From Rhizobium brockwellii (GTDB lineage Bacteria > Pseudomonadota > Alphaproteobacteria > Rhizobiales > Rhizobiaceae): DNA of 64,000 nucleotides. Under the pieces are notes generated by a model. That model was not told the DNA's origin. It worked only from the letters and a program-made list of their open reading frames with translations, and made no database searches. The DNA is taken from contig NZ_CP053439.1 of the NCBI RefSeq assembly GCF_000769405.2, positions 2,170,001-2,234,000 of the forward strand, written 5' to 3'. The stretch's first letter is position 1; every line of letters begins with the position of its first letter. This document shows positions 8,520 to 19,298 of the stretch, piece by piece. A program made the translations under genes and the position numbers.

Positions 8520-9323
8520 TTATCGCGTGCTGAGACCGAAACCCTGCATCAGTCGGCGCGTCGCAAAATCGGGATTGCCGGACGTAAAGACGGCAAAGTC
8601 GAAATTATCGGGGTGAACGGCATCGGCGATCTGCGGAACGAGTGTGCGCGCGCGCCGGGCAATGGCTTCTGCCGGATCCAGCCAGTCCACCGGCCAAGGC
8701 GCCAGTCTGCGGAATAGATTGGCCATGAAGGGATAGTGCGTGCAGGCAAGCACGACGATATCGGTCCTCTGACTGTCCTTCTCGACGAAGCATTGATCAA
8801 TTTCGGCAAGCACGGCGTCGTCGGAGATGGCGTCACCGCGAATATAGGCCTCCGCCATGCGCGCCAGGTTCTCCGAGCCGACGAGCCGCACATGACATTG
8901 CTGGGCGAAGGACTGGATGAGATCGCGCGTATAGGCGCGCTTGACCGTGCCCGGCGTCGCGAGCACCGAGACCAGGCCGGAGCGCGTGCGCTCCGCTGCC
9001 GGTTTGATCGCCGGAACAGTGCCGACGAAGGTCATCTGCGGAAAGGCGGCGCGCAGATCGGCACCGACAAGCGTGAAGGCCGTGTTGCAGGCGATGATGC
9101 AGACTTCTAGATCGTGCTCTTCGAGCAGCCGGCCGAAGAGACCGATCACCCGCTCTTTCAGCGCCTGCTCCTCCCAGCCGCCATAGGGAAAGCCGGCATC
9201 GTCGGCGACATAGATGAAGCCGCGTTCCGGCATCAGTACGCGCACCTCGCGCAACACGGTCAGCCCGCCAATGCCGGAATCGAAGACGAGGACGGGTTTC
9301 AGCTCATGCGTCGGCGCTGTCAT
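8520..9323 (-). CDS. murI: Glutamate racemase
   Basis: Converts L- to D-glutamate for peptidoglycan; 267 residues. The two catalytic cysteines are visible in CNTAFT and CTHYPF, with the N-terminal [11 protein letters not shown] block. The start at 9323 ([17 protein letters not shown]) gives the standard N-terminus; the reading frame extends further upstream inside trmJ but without family similarity. It overlaps the end of trmJ by 20 bp, so translation is likely coupled. The FUSC-trmJ-murI order on one strand suggests a single transcript. Confidence 0.94.
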   Translation of the reverse strand: MTAPTHELKPVLVFDSGIGGLTVLREVRVLMPERGFIYVADDAGFPYGGWEEQALKERVIGLFGRLLEEHDLEVCIIACNTAFTLVGADLRAAFPQMTFVGTVPAIKPAAERTRSGLVSVLATPGTVKRAYTRDLIQSFAQQCHVRLVGSENLARMAEAYIRGDAISDDAVLAEIDQCFVEKDSQRTDIVVLACTHYPFMANLFRRLAPWPVDWLDPAEAIARRARTLVPQIADAVHPDNFDFAVFTSGNPDFATRRLMQGFGLSTR

Positions 9324-10134
9324 CTGGCGGTGTTTCCTTGGTCGCGGTCGGGAACCGGCCGCCGCGCGGGCTCTTGCGCGAGAAGCGGTCGAGGGAAGAG
9401 ATGACGCCGCGCAGCACGCTGATTTCCTGCTCCGTGAAAGCCCGGCGGGATAGAACAGCGCGCAGATTGTCGACCATTTTTGGCTTTTTCCCGGCAGGAT
9501 GGAAATAACCGCGCGCATCGAGCGCCTCTTCCAACTGGTCGAACAGGCCGAACAGCTGTTCCTTGGTCGAAGGCGTTTGCCCCGTCGCCTGGAAGGGCAC
9601 GGCGCCGAGATCCTCCATGCCGGATTTCATCCATTCATAGGACATCAGCAGCACGGCCTGGGCGATGTTCAGCGAGGCGAAGGCCGGGTTGACGGGAAAG
9701 GTGACGATCTCGTCGGCAAGCGCCACTTCCTCGTTGGTCAGCCCCCAGCGCTCGCGCCCGAAGAGGATGCCGGTGCCCTCGCCGGCTCGGAACCTCGCCC
9801 GAAGCGTTTCGGCGGCGATGACCGGCGAGCGCACCGGCTTGTAGCCGTCGCGCTCGCGCGCCGTCGTCGCATAGACGAAATTAAGATCGGCAACGGCCTG
9901 CTCCAGCGTGTCGTAGACCTTGGTGGCCTCGATGACGTGATCGGCCTTGGAGGCGGTTGCCAGGGCTTTCTCGTTCGGCCAGCCGTCGCGCGGATTGACG
10001 AGGCGGAGTTCTGCAAGGCCGAAATTCGCCATGGCGCGCGCCACCATGCCGATATTCTCGCCCATCTGCGGCTCGACCAGAATGATGGCCGGTCCTTCGG
10101 CCAGAAGTTGACGTTCGCTGTTGGTGCCTGCCAT
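9304..10134 (-). CDS. trmJ: tRNA (cytidine/uridine-32 2'-O)-methyltransferase TrmJ-type (SpoU family)
   Basis: SPOUT-class RNA 2'-O-methyltransferase, 276 residues from the ATG at 10134. The three SpoU motifs are present: motif 1 [14 protein letters not shown], motif 2 [22 protein letters not shown] and motif 3 [16 protein letters not shown]. The helical C-terminal extension fits TrmJ rather than short TrmL. The gene begins 4 bp after the FUSC stop and overlaps murI at its 3' end. The exact target nucleotide is by family analogy. Confidence 0.88.
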   Translation of the reverse strand: MAGTNSERQLLAEGPAIILVEPQMGENIGMVARAMANFGLAELRLVNPRDGWPNEKALATASKADHVIEATKVYDTLEQAVADLNFVYATTARERDGYKPVRSPVIAAETLRARFRAGEGTGILFGRERWGLTNEEVALADEIVTFPVNPAFASLNIAQAVLLMSYEWMKSGMEDLGAVPFQATGQTPSTKEQLFGLFDQLEEALDARGYFHPAGKKPKMVDNLRAVLSRRAFTEQEISVLRGVISSLDRFSRKSPRGGRFPTATKETPPDDSADA

Positions 10135-10138
10135 GATC

Positions 10139-12217
10139 TCAACCCTGTTTCGAGCGCGCAATAGCCTCGCCCGGTGCAAACGGCAAGATGTCGGCCTGCG
10201 GATAGAGCCGTTCCAGCGCCGAACCGATCATTTCGAGCCCGAGTCTTGCGCCGTCGCGCGACAGCGGCAGATGCCGTCCTGTCGTCCGCGACGCCCTGCG
10301 CTCGATGAAGAAACAGGCCGAGCCCTGCGCAGCCGCATCCTTCGTCAGCGCCAGATCCGCCGCGATAAGCTTTTTCAGGTCGTCTCCCACCGCCGGCGCT
10401 TTGGAACTCTTCGCCAGGATGCGTGACCAATAGGTGCAGGAGAGAAAGACCGCCAGCGTCTGGCGGATCTGGCCAGGCCGCGTCACCACCGACCAGGATG
10501 AGCCGAGCGGCTTGGCCGCCACCGTCACGTCGCGGTAGCAGGCATCGATCTTCTGCGACAGCGCGATCAGCTCGAAGCCGCTCTTGCCCTCGCCGATCGC
10601 CGCCAGCAGGCCGTCCAGCGCCTGAAACCAGCGGGCAAGTGCCGCATCGAGCGCGCCGCGCGTGCGGGCCGGGAAAACGAGGAAGGCGACCGCCGTTCCG
10701 GCCACAGCCCCGATCACCGTCTCCCCGATGCGCAGCTGCAGCAGATCAAGCGTCAGCACCCCGGTCATGCCATAGACTAGGCAGAGCACGATCGAGATGA
10801 AGAAGGTCATCGTCGCATAGGATACTTGCAGGAAATAGAAAGCGAGGAAGATGCAGACGGCCGCAACCGGAATGGCGATGACAGGCTGCCCCGAAATCAG
10901 CGTCGCCAGCACGAGGCCGATCGCAATGCCGAACACGGTGCCGAGCGAGCGCGACAGTGCCTTCATCGCCGTGTCGCCGCGCGAATTGGTGTTGGTGAAG
11001 ACCAGGAAAGCGGCAAGCACCGCCCAGAACCAGCGCTCGCGCGACAAGAGCAGACCGAAGCCCATGGCGAGCGCCGAGGCGAGCGTGATCTGCAGTGCCG
11101 AGCGCAGCAGCGGATTGGCGAATGAAAAGTCGATCTTCTCGGGCTGTGCCGTGTCCTTGACGGCATCGATACCGGCAAAGCCGGAAGCCTGCCCCTCGCC
11201 GATCGCCTGCGTCAATTGCTGCCGCGACTCGCCGAGCCAAAGCAGCGCCCGCACGGTTTCGCCTTGCGGCTCGTCCTTGATGGCTTCGGCCATCTCCTCA
11301 TAGGTGGCGAGCTCCGCCTTGTCGGCCTCGATCACGGCATGGACGAGCGCAAAGGGCGGCAGGCTCTGGAAGCTCACCACGATCGCGCTCTCGGCGGCGA
11401 GATGCGCATCGAAGAGCCGGATCGCGAGTTCCGCGGCGGGATTGGAAGCACCGTCGAAGACGCCGGCCGGTGGGCGTGGAATGAAGCTCTCGGCCATCAG
11501 CACCACTTCCTTCAGCCGGTCCTCCAGCTGGCGCAGCTCCTGCCGGTCGGCCTCGCCGATATGGCCGCAGCCGGCAAGGGCCGCGAGCTTGAAGAGGATC
11601 TGGTTGATCCGGCCCCGGACGCTTTCAAGCGAGCGCAGCAAGTCGCGACGCCAGTCATCTGGCAGCAGCACCGCTCTCACCACATGGCCGACCAGCACCG
11701 CGACGACGGGGCCGGCAGCCACATAAGGCAGTTGGCCAAGCGACGGTTTGAAATAGGCGCCCATGAAATAGGAGGTGAAGGCGAACATGCCGATCGCAAA
11801 GCCACGCGGCCCGAACACCCGCCCGGCTGATGCGATCGCAATCACCACCAGGAAGACGAGATCGGAGAGAAGGCGGCGATCCTCGAGCCCCGCCGCGATG
11901 CCGACGACGGCAAGGCTCGCGACACAACCCAAAAGCCGGGTCACCAGCTGGCGTGAATTGCCCTTGTCGCGCACCGCGATCCCGCCCTCGATCGACAGCA
12001 CGATGCCGAGGCCGAAGGCCGCCGTCGGCAGCGGCACGATCAACATCTGGATAGCAAACAGGATGGCGAAGGAGAGGATGATCGTCAGCGTCACCCGCGA
12101 AGCCGTGCGTAGGCGCGAGAGCGCCGGATCGTTGGCAAGCAGCCAGTCGCGGAACTGAAAACCGGAAAACAAATGAAGCCCCTCATGCCGCCCAGAGATC
12201 GACAGATACCGCCGCAC
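10139..12217 (-). CDS. FUSC family membrane protein (AaeB/YccS-like efflux)
   Basis: Large membrane protein of 692 residues with two hydrophobic blocks, about residues 40-185 and 385-525, each of five to six segments, separated by a cytoplasmic helical region and followed by a soluble C-terminal domain. This duplicated layout is that of the FUSC/ArAE family (fusaric acid resistance, AaeB aromatic acid efflux). The reading frame starts with a GTG at 12217 with no clear SD, so the true start may lie a few codons downstream. No AaeA-like membrane-fusion partner is adjacent. It is the first gene of a run with trmJ and murI. Substrate unknown. Confidence 0.82.
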   Translation of the reverse strand: MRRYLSISGRHEGLHLFSGFQFRDWLLANDPALSRLRTASRVTLTIILSFAILFAIQMLIVPLPTAAFGLGIVLSIEGGIAVRDKGNSRQLVTRLLGCVASLAVVGIAAGLEDRRLLSDLVFLVVIAIASAGRVFGPRGFAIGMFAFTSYFMGAYFKPSLGQLPYVAAGPVVAVLVGHVVRAVLLPDDWRRDLLRSLESVRGRINQILFKLAALAGCGHIGEADRQELRQLEDRLKEVVLMAESFIPRPPAGVFDGASNPAAELAIRLFDAHLAAESAIVVSFQSLPPFALVHAVIEADKAELATYEEMAEAIKDEPQGETVRALLWLGESRQQLTQAIGEGQASGFAGIDAVKDTAQPEKIDFSFANPLLRSALQITLASALAMGFGLLLSRERWFWAVLAAFLVFTNTNSRGDTAMKALSRSLGTVFGIAIGLVLATLISGQPVIAIPVAAVCIFLAFYFLQVSYATMTFFISIVLCLVYGMTGVLTLDLLQLRIGETVIGAVAGTAVAFLVFPARTRGALDAALARWFQALDGLLAAIGEGKSGFELIALSQKIDACYRDVTVAAKPLGSSWSVVTRPGQIRQTLAVFLSCTYWSRILAKSSKAPAVGDDLKKLIAADLALTKDAAAQGSACFFIERRASRTTGRHLPLSRDGARLGLEMIGSALERLYPQADILPFAPGEAIARSKQG

Positions 12218-12284
12218 GAGCGGAAATCAAACCGCCAGAGAAAAAGATCACGATCGAATCTCGACGGCCTCGAATGTCGCGCGC

Positions 12285-12812
12285 CTATTGGCCCTTGGCA
12301 ATCAGCGCCATCGTCGCCTTCAGGGAATCATGGGCCTGCGTTTCGATATTCTCGGTTACGATATCGTCGATTACGGGCTGGCCTGCCTCTTCGATCACTT
12401 CGAAGCGAACGGTCGTCGTGTCCTTGGCGTCGGGCGCGTCCGTGCAGGCAGATTTCCGGAAGCGCACCGTCACCTCGGTCGTCCCGTTGACCGCTGGCGC
12501 TGCCGCCATCGCGAGGTCTTCCAGCGGGCATGCATCCTGGCCGTTGACGATCACGTCGTAGTCGAAGGGCGATATGCCGTCGTCATCGACAGCAGGAAAT
12601 TGCGCCGCCGCCTGGTATTTCGCGACGAAATCGCGGCTGTAGAGGCGGTCGAGCCGGGAGGCGTCGAAGATGTCGGTCCAGTCGCTGTTATTGTCGGCCC
12701 AGTTGCTCCTCGTCGCCTCCATGATCTCCTTAACTGGAGCGGTAACGTCAGCGGCATGGCCGATGCCGGAAAAGGCAATAAGGCTTGCGATAACAACGGT
12801 GATTGTCTTCAT
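12285..12812 (-). CDS. Secreted hypothetical protein
   Basis: 175 residues with a clear signal peptide (MKTITVVIASLIAFSGIGHA, cleavage likely after AHA near residue 20), so periplasmic. The mature part begins with a helix (PVKEIMEATRSNW) and has an acidic Asp-rich segment, two cysteines (DACPLED and SACTDAP) that could form a disulfide, and beta-strand stretches (TTEVTVRFRK, TTTVRFEVIEE). This resembles small DUF3828-like periplasmic proteins, but I do not recognise a function. It is a single gene, divergent from icd. Confidence 0.7.
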   Translation of the reverse strand: MKTITVVIASLIAFSGIGHAADVTAPVKEIMEATRSNWADNNSDWTDIFDASRLDRLYSRDFVAKYQAAAQFPAVDDDGISPFDYDVIVNGQDACPLEDLAMAAAPAVNGTTEVTVRFRKSACTDAPDAKDTTTVRFEVIEEAGQPVIDDIVTENIETQAHDSLKATMALIAKGQ

Positions 12813-12909
12813 GGTCGAATGTCCGGGGGCGGCAGATCGAGGCGGACACTAGCTAAATTCCAGCGCTTGGCAATGGCGGCAAAAACGCATTCTCGAGCCC
12901 CTTGCAGCT

Positions 12910-12937
12910 TTGCGTTCCCTGATCACAATGCTATAGC
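12910..12937 (+). promoter_or_regulatory. Candidate promoter of icd
   Basis: TTGCGT (12910-12915), a 16-bp spacer and TATAGC (12932-12937), about 63 bp before the icd start. A reasonable but unproven sigma-70 match. Confidence 0.35.
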
Positions 12938-13000
12938 GCTCCTCATCACATCACCCACCCGGGACGCCGGTCCCCATTGAAGCTCGAACGAGGCAGATAC

Positions 13001-14212
13001 ATGAACAAGATCAAGGTCGCCAATCCCGTCGCCGATCTCGACGGCGATGAAATGACGCGCATCATCTGGCAGCTTATCAAGGACAAGCTGATCCATCCGT
13101 ATCTCGACCTCGACATCGATTATTTCGACCTCTCCGTCGAAAACCGCGACGCCACCAACGACCAGGTCACCGTCGACGCCGCCAACGCCATCAAGAAATA
13201 CGGCGTCGGCATCAAGTGCGCGACGATCACGCCGGACGAAGACCGCGTCAAGGAATTCAATCTCAAGCAGATGTGGAAGAGTCCGAACGGCACAATCCGC
13301 AACATTCTCGGCGGCGTCATCTTCCGCGAGCCGATCATTTGCAAGAACGTACCACGCCTGGTTCCCGGCTGGACCAAGCCGATCGTTGTCGGCCGCCATG
13401 CCTTCGGCGACCAGTACCGTGCCACCGACTTCCGCTTCCCCGGCAAGGGCAAGCTGACGATCAAGTTCGTCGGCGAAGACGGCACGGTTATTGAGAAGGA
13501 CGTCTTCGACGCCCCCGGCTCCGGCGTTGCCATGGCCATGTACAATCTCGACGAGTCGATCCGCGAATTCGCCCGCGCTTCGATGATGTACGGCCTGATG
13601 CGCAAATGGCCAGTTTACCTGTCGACCAAGAACACCATTCTCAAGGCCTATGACGGTCGCTTCAAGGATATCTTCGAAGAGGTGTACCAGACCGAATTCA
13701 AGGATCAGTTCAAGGAAGTCGGCATCACCTACGAACACCGCCTGATCGACGACATGGTCGCCTCGGCGCTGAAGTGGTCGGGCGGTTATGTCTGGGCCTG
13801 CAAGAATTATGACGGCGACGTCCAGTCCGACACGGTCGCCCAGGGCTTCGGCTCGCTCGGCCTGATGACCTCGGTTCTCCTCACTCCGGATGGCAAGACG
13901 GTGGAAGCCGAAGCTGCCCATGGCACGGTAACGCGCCACTATCGCCAGCACCAGAAGGGCCAGGAAACCTCGACCAACTCGATCGCCTCGATCTTCGCCT
14001 GGACGCGTGGCCTGGCGCATCGCGCCAAGCTCGACGACAATGCCGAGCTTGCCCGCTTTGCCGCAACGCTCGAAAAGGTCTGCGTCGACACTGTCGAATC
14101 CGGTTTCATGACCAAGGATCTCGCCCTGCTCATCGGACCCGATCAGCCGTGGCTCTCCACCACAGCTTTCCTCGACAAGATCGACGAGAACCTGCAGAAG
14201 GCCATGGCATAA
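13001..14212 (+). CDS. icd: NADP-dependent isocitrate dehydrogenase
   Basis: TCA-cycle enzyme converting isocitrate to 2-oxoglutarate with NADPH formation. 403 residues, matching the dimeric eukaryote-like class (type II) usual in rhizobia rather than the E. coli class. Visible: the substrate loop [13 protein letters not shown], the metal-binding region [23 protein letters not shown] and the NADP site [17 protein letters not shown]. The ATG at 13001 follows GAGG and gives the standard start [18 protein letters not shown]. It is a single gene closed by a strong terminator. Confidence 0.97.
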   Translation: MNKIKVANPVADLDGDEMTRIIWQLIKDKLIHPYLDLDIDYFDLSVENRDATNDQVTVDAANAIKKYGVGIKCATITPDEDRVKEFNLKQMWKSPNGTIRNILGGVIFREPIICKNVPRLVPGWTKPIVVGRHAFGDQYRATDFRFPGKGKLTIKFVGEDGTVIEKDVFDAPGSGVAMAMYNLDESIREFARASMMYGLMRKWPVYLSTKNTILKAYDGRFKDIFEEVYQTEFKDQFKEVGITYEHRLIDDMVASALKWSGGYVWACKNYDGDVQSDTVAQGFGSLGLMTSVLLTPDGKTVEAEAAHGTVTRHYRQHQKGQETSTNSIASIFAWTRGLAHRAKLDDNAELARFAATLEKVCVDTVESGFMTKDLALLIGPDQPWLSTTAFLDKIDENLQKAMA

Positions 14213-14236
14213 GCCGGTCTTTTCGGTATAGCATTG

Positions 14237-14263
14237 AAACGGCGGGGATTTCCCCGCCGTTTT
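14237..14263 (+). terminator. Rho-independent terminator of icd
   Basis: A 12-bp GC-rich stem (14237-14248 with 14251-14262) followed by TTTT, starting 25 bp after the icd stop. Confidence 0.9.
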
Positions 14264-14282
14264 CATTTGCGAGGATGAACCG

Positions 14283-14729
14283 ATGAAGGCAACCGTGCGC
14301 CCGCTCGAACCCATTGACCGCGCCGCCTGGGAGCCCTTGTGGGCCGCCTATCAGCGCTTCTACGAGGTGGTCATTCCGCCTGAAACGACGGATCTCACCT
14401 GGGCGCGTTTCCACGATCCTGACGAGCCGATGCATGCGCTCGGCGCCTTCGGTGGAGACGATCGTCTCGTCGGCATCGTCCATGCTATCTTTCACCGCTC
14501 CTCTTGGCTGCCGCAATGGACCTGCTATCTGCAGGATCTTTACGTCGAGGACAGCCAGCGCGGGCTCGGTACCGGCGCTGCCCTGATCGAAGCCGTCGCC
14601 GATCTCGCGCGCGCCAACGGCGCAGGCAGGCTCTATTGGATGACGCACGAGACCAATGCAACGGCACGCCAGCTCTACGACAGGATCGCCGAGCGCTCCG
14701 GCTTCATCCAGTATCGCAAGGCGCTCTGA
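14283..14729 (+). CDS. GNAT family N-acetyltransferase
   Basis: 148-residue acetyl-CoA-dependent acetyltransferase. The acetyl-CoA-binding motif A is QDLYVEDSQRGLGTGAALIEAV (core QRGLGTG, about residues 97-103), followed by the motif B-like WMTHETNATARQLYDRI. SD GAGG lies 8 nt before the ATG. The target (amine, antibiotic or protein N-terminus) cannot be read from sequence. It lies 77 bp before a GST gene on the same strand, so the two may be co-transcribed. Confidence 0.85.
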   Translation: MKATVRPLEPIDRAAWEPLWAAYQRFYEVVIPPETTDLTWARFHDPDEPMHALGAFGGDDRLVGIVHAIFHRSSWLPQWTCYLQDLYVEDSQRGLGTGAALIEAVADLARANGAGRLYWMTHETNATARQLYDRIAERSGFIQYRKAL

Positions 14730-14805
14730 CGATCGGGGCTTGCAGGCTGATATCGCTGCCCTATTGATTCCGTGGGACAGATAAAGGGAACACGAGGAGG
14801 ATTTC

Positions 14806-15432
14806 ATGACCGAGGAACTGGTATTCTATACGAACCCGATGTCGCGCGGGCGCATCGCACGCTGGATGCTGGAGGAGATCGGTCAGCCCTACCGCACCGA
14901 ATACCTGACCTTCGGCGAAACGATGAAGGCGCCGGAATATCTCTCGGTCAACCCGATGGGCAAGGTGCCGGCGATCCGCCACGGCGATACCGTCGTCACC
15001 GAGTGCGCGGCGATCTGCGCCTATCTCGCCGAGACCTTTCCTGAGAAGGCGCTGGCGCCGAGACCGGAGGAGCGTGCCCGCTATTATCGCTGGATGTTCT
15101 TTGCCGCCGGTCCGCTCGAATCGGCGGTGACGATGAAGGCTCTCGGCTTCGAAATTCCGCAGGAACGCCTTCGCATGGCCGGCTGCGGCGGTTTCGGCGA
15201 CGTGATGAACACGCTCGAGAAAGCCGTCTCCGCTTCGACCTACGTCACCGGCGAACGCTTCACCGCCGCCGACGTCTATGTCGGCTCCCATATCGCCTGG
15301 GGCCTCGGCTTCGGCTCCATCGAGAAACGCCAGGCCTTCGTCGACTATTTCGGCCGCATCAACGAGCGTGAGGCCTATAAGCGGGCGAACGCCCTTGATG
15401 ACGAAGCTATCAAGACCATGCAGGCTGCTTGA
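14806..15432 (+). CDS. Glutathione S-transferase family protein
   Basis: 208 residues with an N-terminal thioredoxin-like domain (YTNPMSRGRIARWMLEEIG, then NPMGKVPAIRHGDTVVTECAAICAYLAE including the conserved cis-Pro and the E-(S/C) glutathione-binding position) and an all-helical C-terminal domain with FTAADVYVGSHIAWG. Start at 14806 with a perfect AGGAGG. Probable cytosolic detoxification or thiol transfer; the substrate is unknown. It converges with the AraC-type regulator, with a GC-rich hairpin between. Confidence 0.88.
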   Translation: MTEELVFYTNPMSRGRIARWMLEEIGQPYRTEYLTFGETMKAPEYLSVNPMGKVPAIRHGDTVVTECAAICAYLAETFPEKALAPRPEERARYYRWMFFAAGPLESAVTMKALGFEIPQERLRMAGCGGFGDVMNTLEKAVSASTYVTGERFTAADVYVGSHIAWGLGFGSIEKRQAFVDYFGRINEREAYKRANALDDEAIKTMQAA

Positions 15433-15451
15433 GCGTGGTCCTGAGCATCTT

Positions 15452-15479
15452 GGGGACGCGGCATATCCGCCGCGTCCCC
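15452..15479. terminator. GC-rich hairpin between convergent genes
   Basis: An 11-bp stem GGGGACGCGGC/GCCGCGTCCCC with a 6-nt loop lies between the stops of the GST and AraC-type genes. There is no T-run, so it may terminate weakly or with help from both sides. Confidence 0.45.
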
Positions 15480-15490
15480 GATCGACGGAC

Positions 15491-16342
15491 TCAGACGAGC
15501 GGCATGTAAATATCCGTCAGCAGCTCGGTCGGCGGCACTTCGCGCGGATTGTTGAGATATTCCTCGAACATCACCCTGTCCTTCAGCTGCCGGCCGGATT
15601 TCGGCAGCCATTCGGCAAAGAGCCACTGATAGGATTTGGGCATATTGGCATAGGGACCCTTGTGGCGCAGCACCGCATAATCGCCGCCGTCGATCGTGCG
15701 CCGCTCGAACGGCGCATCAACAGCCACCTCAGAAACGCCGGTGACACCGGCAATCGAGCGCAGCTTTTCCTCGGGCACGATGTCGGGATCGTCGAGATAG
15801 ACGCCGATCATCCGCATGTCTGGCCTGGCGAGGCCGCGGGCATAAAGAGTGCCGAACAGCGTCTCGAAGGCCTTGTCGATCTGCATGTAGGAACCGGTAT
15901 GGGGAACGCCGATCAGCTCGATCGGTCCAATCTCGCGTATGGTAACGTCTAACATGGCTTTGGTCTTTCCGTTAGGTGAAGGCTCATAGGCTTTGTGGCT
16001 TCCCTCTTTCCGGTAGCGGGCCGGCGGCATGCCGTAGACCGACTTGAAAATACGATTGAAGGATTGGAGATTGGGATAGCCTGATTGCTTCGCAATTTCG
16101 CTGACGGCAAGTTCCGTGCGGACGATCTCGCCAGCCGCGTGATGCAGCCTGAGCCGCTTGACTGTTGCCGCCAGCGTCTCGCCGTAAATCGCCCGGTAGA
16201 TCCTGTGCCAGTGATAGCTGGACATGCAGGCAATTTCGGCAAGGCGCTCCATATCCAGCTCCTCGTCGAGGTGGTCGTGAATATAGGCCGAAACCCGTCT
16301 CAGACGGTTTTCATAAAGTGCCCATGCCGTTTCGCCATTCAT
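15491..16342 (-). CDS. AraC-family regulator with GyrI-like effector domain
   Basis: 283-residue transcription factor. Two helix-turn-helix motifs of the AraC/MarA/Rob type lie in the first 115 residues (MERLAEIACMSSYHWHRIYRA and VSEIAKQSGYPNLQSFNRIFKSVYG), and the rest (from about residue 130) is a GyrI-like/AraC_E_bind small-molecule domain (LDVTIREIGPIELIGVPHTG). This order is that of Rob/BltR-type multidrug or stress regulators. Start at 16342 with GAGG upstream. It may act on the neighbouring GST gene, but no operator was identified. Confidence 0.87.
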   Translation of the reverse strand: MNGETAWALYENRLRRVSAYIHDHLDEELDMERLAEIACMSSYHWHRIYRAIYGETLAATVKRLRLHHAAGEIVRTELAVSEIAKQSGYPNLQSFNRIFKSVYGMPPARYRKEGSHKAYEPSPNGKTKAMLDVTIREIGPIELIGVPHTGSYMQIDKAFETLFGTLYARGLARPDMRMIGVYLDDPDIVPEEKLRSIAGVTGVSEVAVDAPFERRTIDGGDYAVLRHKGPYANMPKSYQWLFAEWLPKSGRQLKDRVMFEEYLNNPREVPPTELLTDIYMPLV

Positions 16343-16434
16343 ATCGGAACCTCGTGCAAATCGATCGACTTGAGAGAACCATAACTCGATTTGACAAATC
16401 CTGCTGACTTGCCCCCGCACTAGCCGGTGAAATG

Positions 16435-16464
16435 AAAAAGGCGGAAGCCAAGCCTCCGCCTTTT
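16435..16464 (-). terminator. Rho-independent terminator of alaS
   Basis: Stem AAAGGCGGAGGC/GCTTCCGCCTTT on the minus strand (one G-T pair), followed by a run of T, 26 bp after the alaS stop. Confidence 0.85.
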
Positions 16465-16489
16465 CGAAACGCATTGATGAGCCGGCTAA

Positions 16490-19144
16490 TCAGCCGGCGA
16501 GTGCCACAGCAACCGCCTCGATCGCCTCATCGGCCTTGGACCCATCAGGGCCACCGGCCTGCGCCATGTCGGGCCGGCCGCCACCACCCTTGCCGCCGAG
16601 GGCGGCTGAGGCGACGCGGACGAGATCGACGGCGCTGAAGCGCTCAACGAGATCCGGCGTCACCGCGACGACAGCACTCGCCTTGCCATCGTCGGAAACG
16701 CCGATAAGCGTGACAACGCCCGAACCGATGCTGGTCTTGCCGTCATCGGCAAGCCCCTTCAAATCCTTGGGATCGACGCCCGAAATCGCCTTACCGAGGA
16801 ACTTGACGCCGGCGACTTCGCGCACGGCATCGACCGAGCCGCCCTGCCCGCCGCCCATGGCGAGTTTGCGCTTGGCGTCAGCCAGTTCCTTTTCGAGCTT
16901 GCGGCGCTCGTCCATCAGCGCTTCGACACGCGATAGCACTTCGCCCGGCTGCACCTTCAGCGAGGCGGCAAGCGTCTTAACGCGTTCGTCCTGTTCGGCC
17001 AGATATTCGCGCGCCGATTCGCCGGTGACGGCCTCGATACGGCGAACGCCGGCGCCGACGGCACTTTCGCCGAGAACGCGGATCAGCCCGATCTGGCCGG
17101 TGGCCCCGACATGCGTGCCGCCGCAGAGTTCGATCGAATAGGCCTTGCCGGCCTTGGCGCCGCGCACGCCCTCGCCCATCGCCACGACGCGGACTTCATC
17201 GCCATATTTCTCGCCGAACAGCGCCATCGCGCCTTCGGCGATCGCATCGTCGACGCTCATCAGCCTCGTGGTAACTGGCGAATTCTGCAATACGATCTCG
17301 TTGGCCATATCCTCGACGATCTTCAGTTCCTCGGCCGACATCGGCTTCGGATGCGAAACGTCGAAGCGCAGGCGCTCTGGCGCGACCAGCGAACCCTTCT
17401 GGGCAACATGGGTGCCGAGCACTTCGCGCAGCGCCTCGTGCAGCAGGTGGGTCGCAGAATGGTTGGCGCGCAGCCGCGAACGGCGGGCATGATCGACCGT
17501 CAGCACGACCGCATCGCCGTCCTTGAACACGCCGTCGCTGACAATACCCTGATGCACGAACAGACCTTCGCCCCTCTTCTGCGTATCGGAAATCTCGATC
17601 TTGCCGTGGTCGGACGAGATCACGCCGGTATCGCCCATCTGGCCGCCGGATTCGCCGTAGAACGGCGTCTGGCTGACGACGATCTGCACCTTGTCGCCGG
17701 CCTTGGCCTCGGTCGAAACCGCGCCCTCTTTGACGATCGCCTGCACGACGCCTTCAGCCGTTTCGGTGTCGTAGCCCAGGAATTCGGTCGCACCGTGTTT
17801 TTCCTTGAGTTCGAACCAGATGGTTTCCGTCGCCTTCTCGCCGGAACCGGCCCAGTGCGAGCGGGCTTCGGCCTTCTGGCGCTGCATCGCATCGGTGAAG
17901 CCGGAGATGTCGACGCCGATCTCACGGGCACGCAGTGCATCCTGCGTCAGATCGAGCGGGAAGCCGTAGGTGTCGTAGAGCTTGAAGGCGGTCTCACCAT
18001 CCAGCATATCGCCCTTGGAAAGATCCGTCGTCGCGTCCGACAGAAGCGACAGACCGCGTTCCAGCGTCTTGCGGAAACGGTTTTCCTCCAGCTTCAGCGT
18101 TTCCGAGATCAGCGCCTCGGCGCGCACCAGTTCGGGATAGGCGCGGCCCATCTGCTGCACCAGCGTCGGCAGCAGTTTGTAGACCAGCGGCTCCTTGGCG
18201 CCGAGCAGCTGTGCATGGCGCATGGCGCGGCGCATGATGCGGCGCAGCACATAACCGCGGCCCTCATTCGACGGAAGCACGCCGTCGGCGATCAGGAAGG
18301 CCGAGGAGCGCAGGTGGTCGGCAATGACACGGTGGCTGGCGCTGCCTTCCGCCTTAACGCCCATCGTGTCCTCGATGGTGCCGATCAGTGTGCGGAAGAG
18401 ATCGGTGTCGAATACGCTCTGAACGCCCTGCAGAACGGCGGCCATGCGCTCCAGTCCCATGCCGGTATCGATCGACGGACGCGGCAGCGGCGAGCGCTCG
18501 CCGGGTGCGGTCTGCTCGAACTGCATGAAGACGAGGTTCCAGAATTCCAGAAACCGGTCGCCATCTTCCTCCGGGGAGCCCGGAGGGCCGCCCCAAACAT
18601 TCTCACCCTGGTCGATGAAGATTTCCGAGCACGGGCCGCAGGGGCCGGTATCGCCCATCTGCCAGAAATTGTCAGAGGTTGGGATGCGAATGATCTTGTC
18701 GTCGGAAAAGCCGGCGATCTTCTTCCACAGCGTCGCAGCTTCTTCGTCCTCGGAATAGACGGTCACCAGCAGGCGGTTCTTCGGAAGGTCGAAGCCCTCG
18801 GTGACGAGCTTCCAGGCAAGCTCGATCGCATTCTCCTTGAAATAGTCGCCGAAGGAGAAGTTGCCGAGCATCTCGAAGAAGGTCAGGTGACGTGCAGTAT
18901 AGCCGACATTGTCGAGGTCGTTGTGCTTGCCGCCGGCTCGCACGCATTTCTGCGAAGTCGTCGCCGTCGAATAGGGACGCTTTTCGAGGCCGGTGAAGAC
19001 GTTCTTGAACTGCACCATGCCGGCATTGGTGAACATCAGCGTCGGGTCGTTGCGCGGCACGAGCGGGCTCGACGGAACGATCTCATGGCCGTTCTTCTTG
19101 AAATAGTCGAGGAAGGTCGACCGGATATCGTTCACGCCGCTCAT
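16490..19144 (-). CDS. alaS: Alanyl-tRNA synthetase
   Basis: Class II aminoacyl-tRNA synthetase charging tRNA-Ala, 884 residues. The N-terminal catalytic domain begins [20 protein letters not shown]. The editing domain zinc motifs are visible as HSATHLLH and CGGTHV, and a C-terminal domain with a Gly-rich end ([18 protein letters not shown]) closes the protein, all as in bacterial AlaRS. Start at 19144; an in-frame upstream extension to 19189 lacks similarity. It sits downstream of recA, as is common in alphaproteobacteria, but the recA terminator lies between them. Confidence 0.98.
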   Translation of the reverse strand: MSGVNDIRSTFLDYFKKNGHEIVPSSPLVPRNDPTLMFTNAGMVQFKNVFTGLEKRPYSTATTSQKCVRAGGKHNDLDNVGYTARHLTFFEMLGNFSFGDYFKENAIELAWKLVTEGFDLPKNRLLVTVYSEDEEAATLWKKIAGFSDDKIIRIPTSDNFWQMGDTGPCGPCSEIFIDQGENVWGGPPGSPEEDGDRFLEFWNLVFMQFEQTAPGERSPLPRPSIDTGMGLERMAAVLQGVQSVFDTDLFRTLIGTIEDTMGVKAEGSASHRVIADHLRSSAFLIADGVLPSNEGRGYVLRRIMRRAMRHAQLLGAKEPLVYKLLPTLVQQMGRAYPELVRAEALISETLKLEENRFRKTLERGLSLLSDATTDLSKGDMLDGETAFKLYDTYGFPLDLTQDALRAREIGVDISGFTDAMQRQKAEARSHWAGSGEKATETIWFELKEKHGATEFLGYDTETAEGVVQAIVKEGAVSTEAKAGDKVQIVVSQTPFYGESGGQMGDTGVISSDHGKIEISDTQKRGEGLFVHQGIVSDGVFKDGDAVVLTVDHARRSRLRANHSATHLLHEALREVLGTHVAQKGSLVAPERLRFDVSHPKPMSAEELKIVEDMANEIVLQNSPVTTRLMSVDDAIAEGAMALFGEKYGDEVRVVAMGEGVRGAKAGKAYSIELCGGTHVGATGQIGLIRVLGESAVGAGVRRIEAVTGESAREYLAEQDERVKTLAASLKVQPGEVLSRVEALMDERRKLEKELADAKRKLAMGGGQGGSVDAVREVAGVKFLGKAISGVDPKDLKGLADDGKTSIGSGVVTLIGVSDDGKASAVVAVTPDLVERFSAVDLVRVASAALGGKGGGGRPDMAQAGGPDGSKADEAIEAVAVALAG

Positions 19145-19230
19145 GCTATGCCCTTCAATGCTGCCGGAGGCAGGTAAATACAAATCCATCGGCTTTTAAC
19201 GTTCGCCCCCGCCACTGTCCAGCAGACAAA

Positions 19231-19268
19231 CAAAACCGGCCGCATTCTCATCATGAATGCGGCCGGTT
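19231..19268 (-). terminator. Rho-independent terminator of recA
   Basis: A 14-bp stem (19234-19247 with 19255-19268) with a 7-nt loop; on the minus strand it is followed by TTTTGTTTG. It starts 31 bp after the recA stop. Confidence 0.9.
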
Positions 19269-19298
19269 GGAACTGTCCGATGAGTTTAAGCGCGAAAA

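Noticed and set aside
17111..19177. 688-codon plus-strand frame
   Set aside because: Lies wholly antisense to alaS; long antisense frames are expected at this GC and codon bias, and the translation shows no domain.
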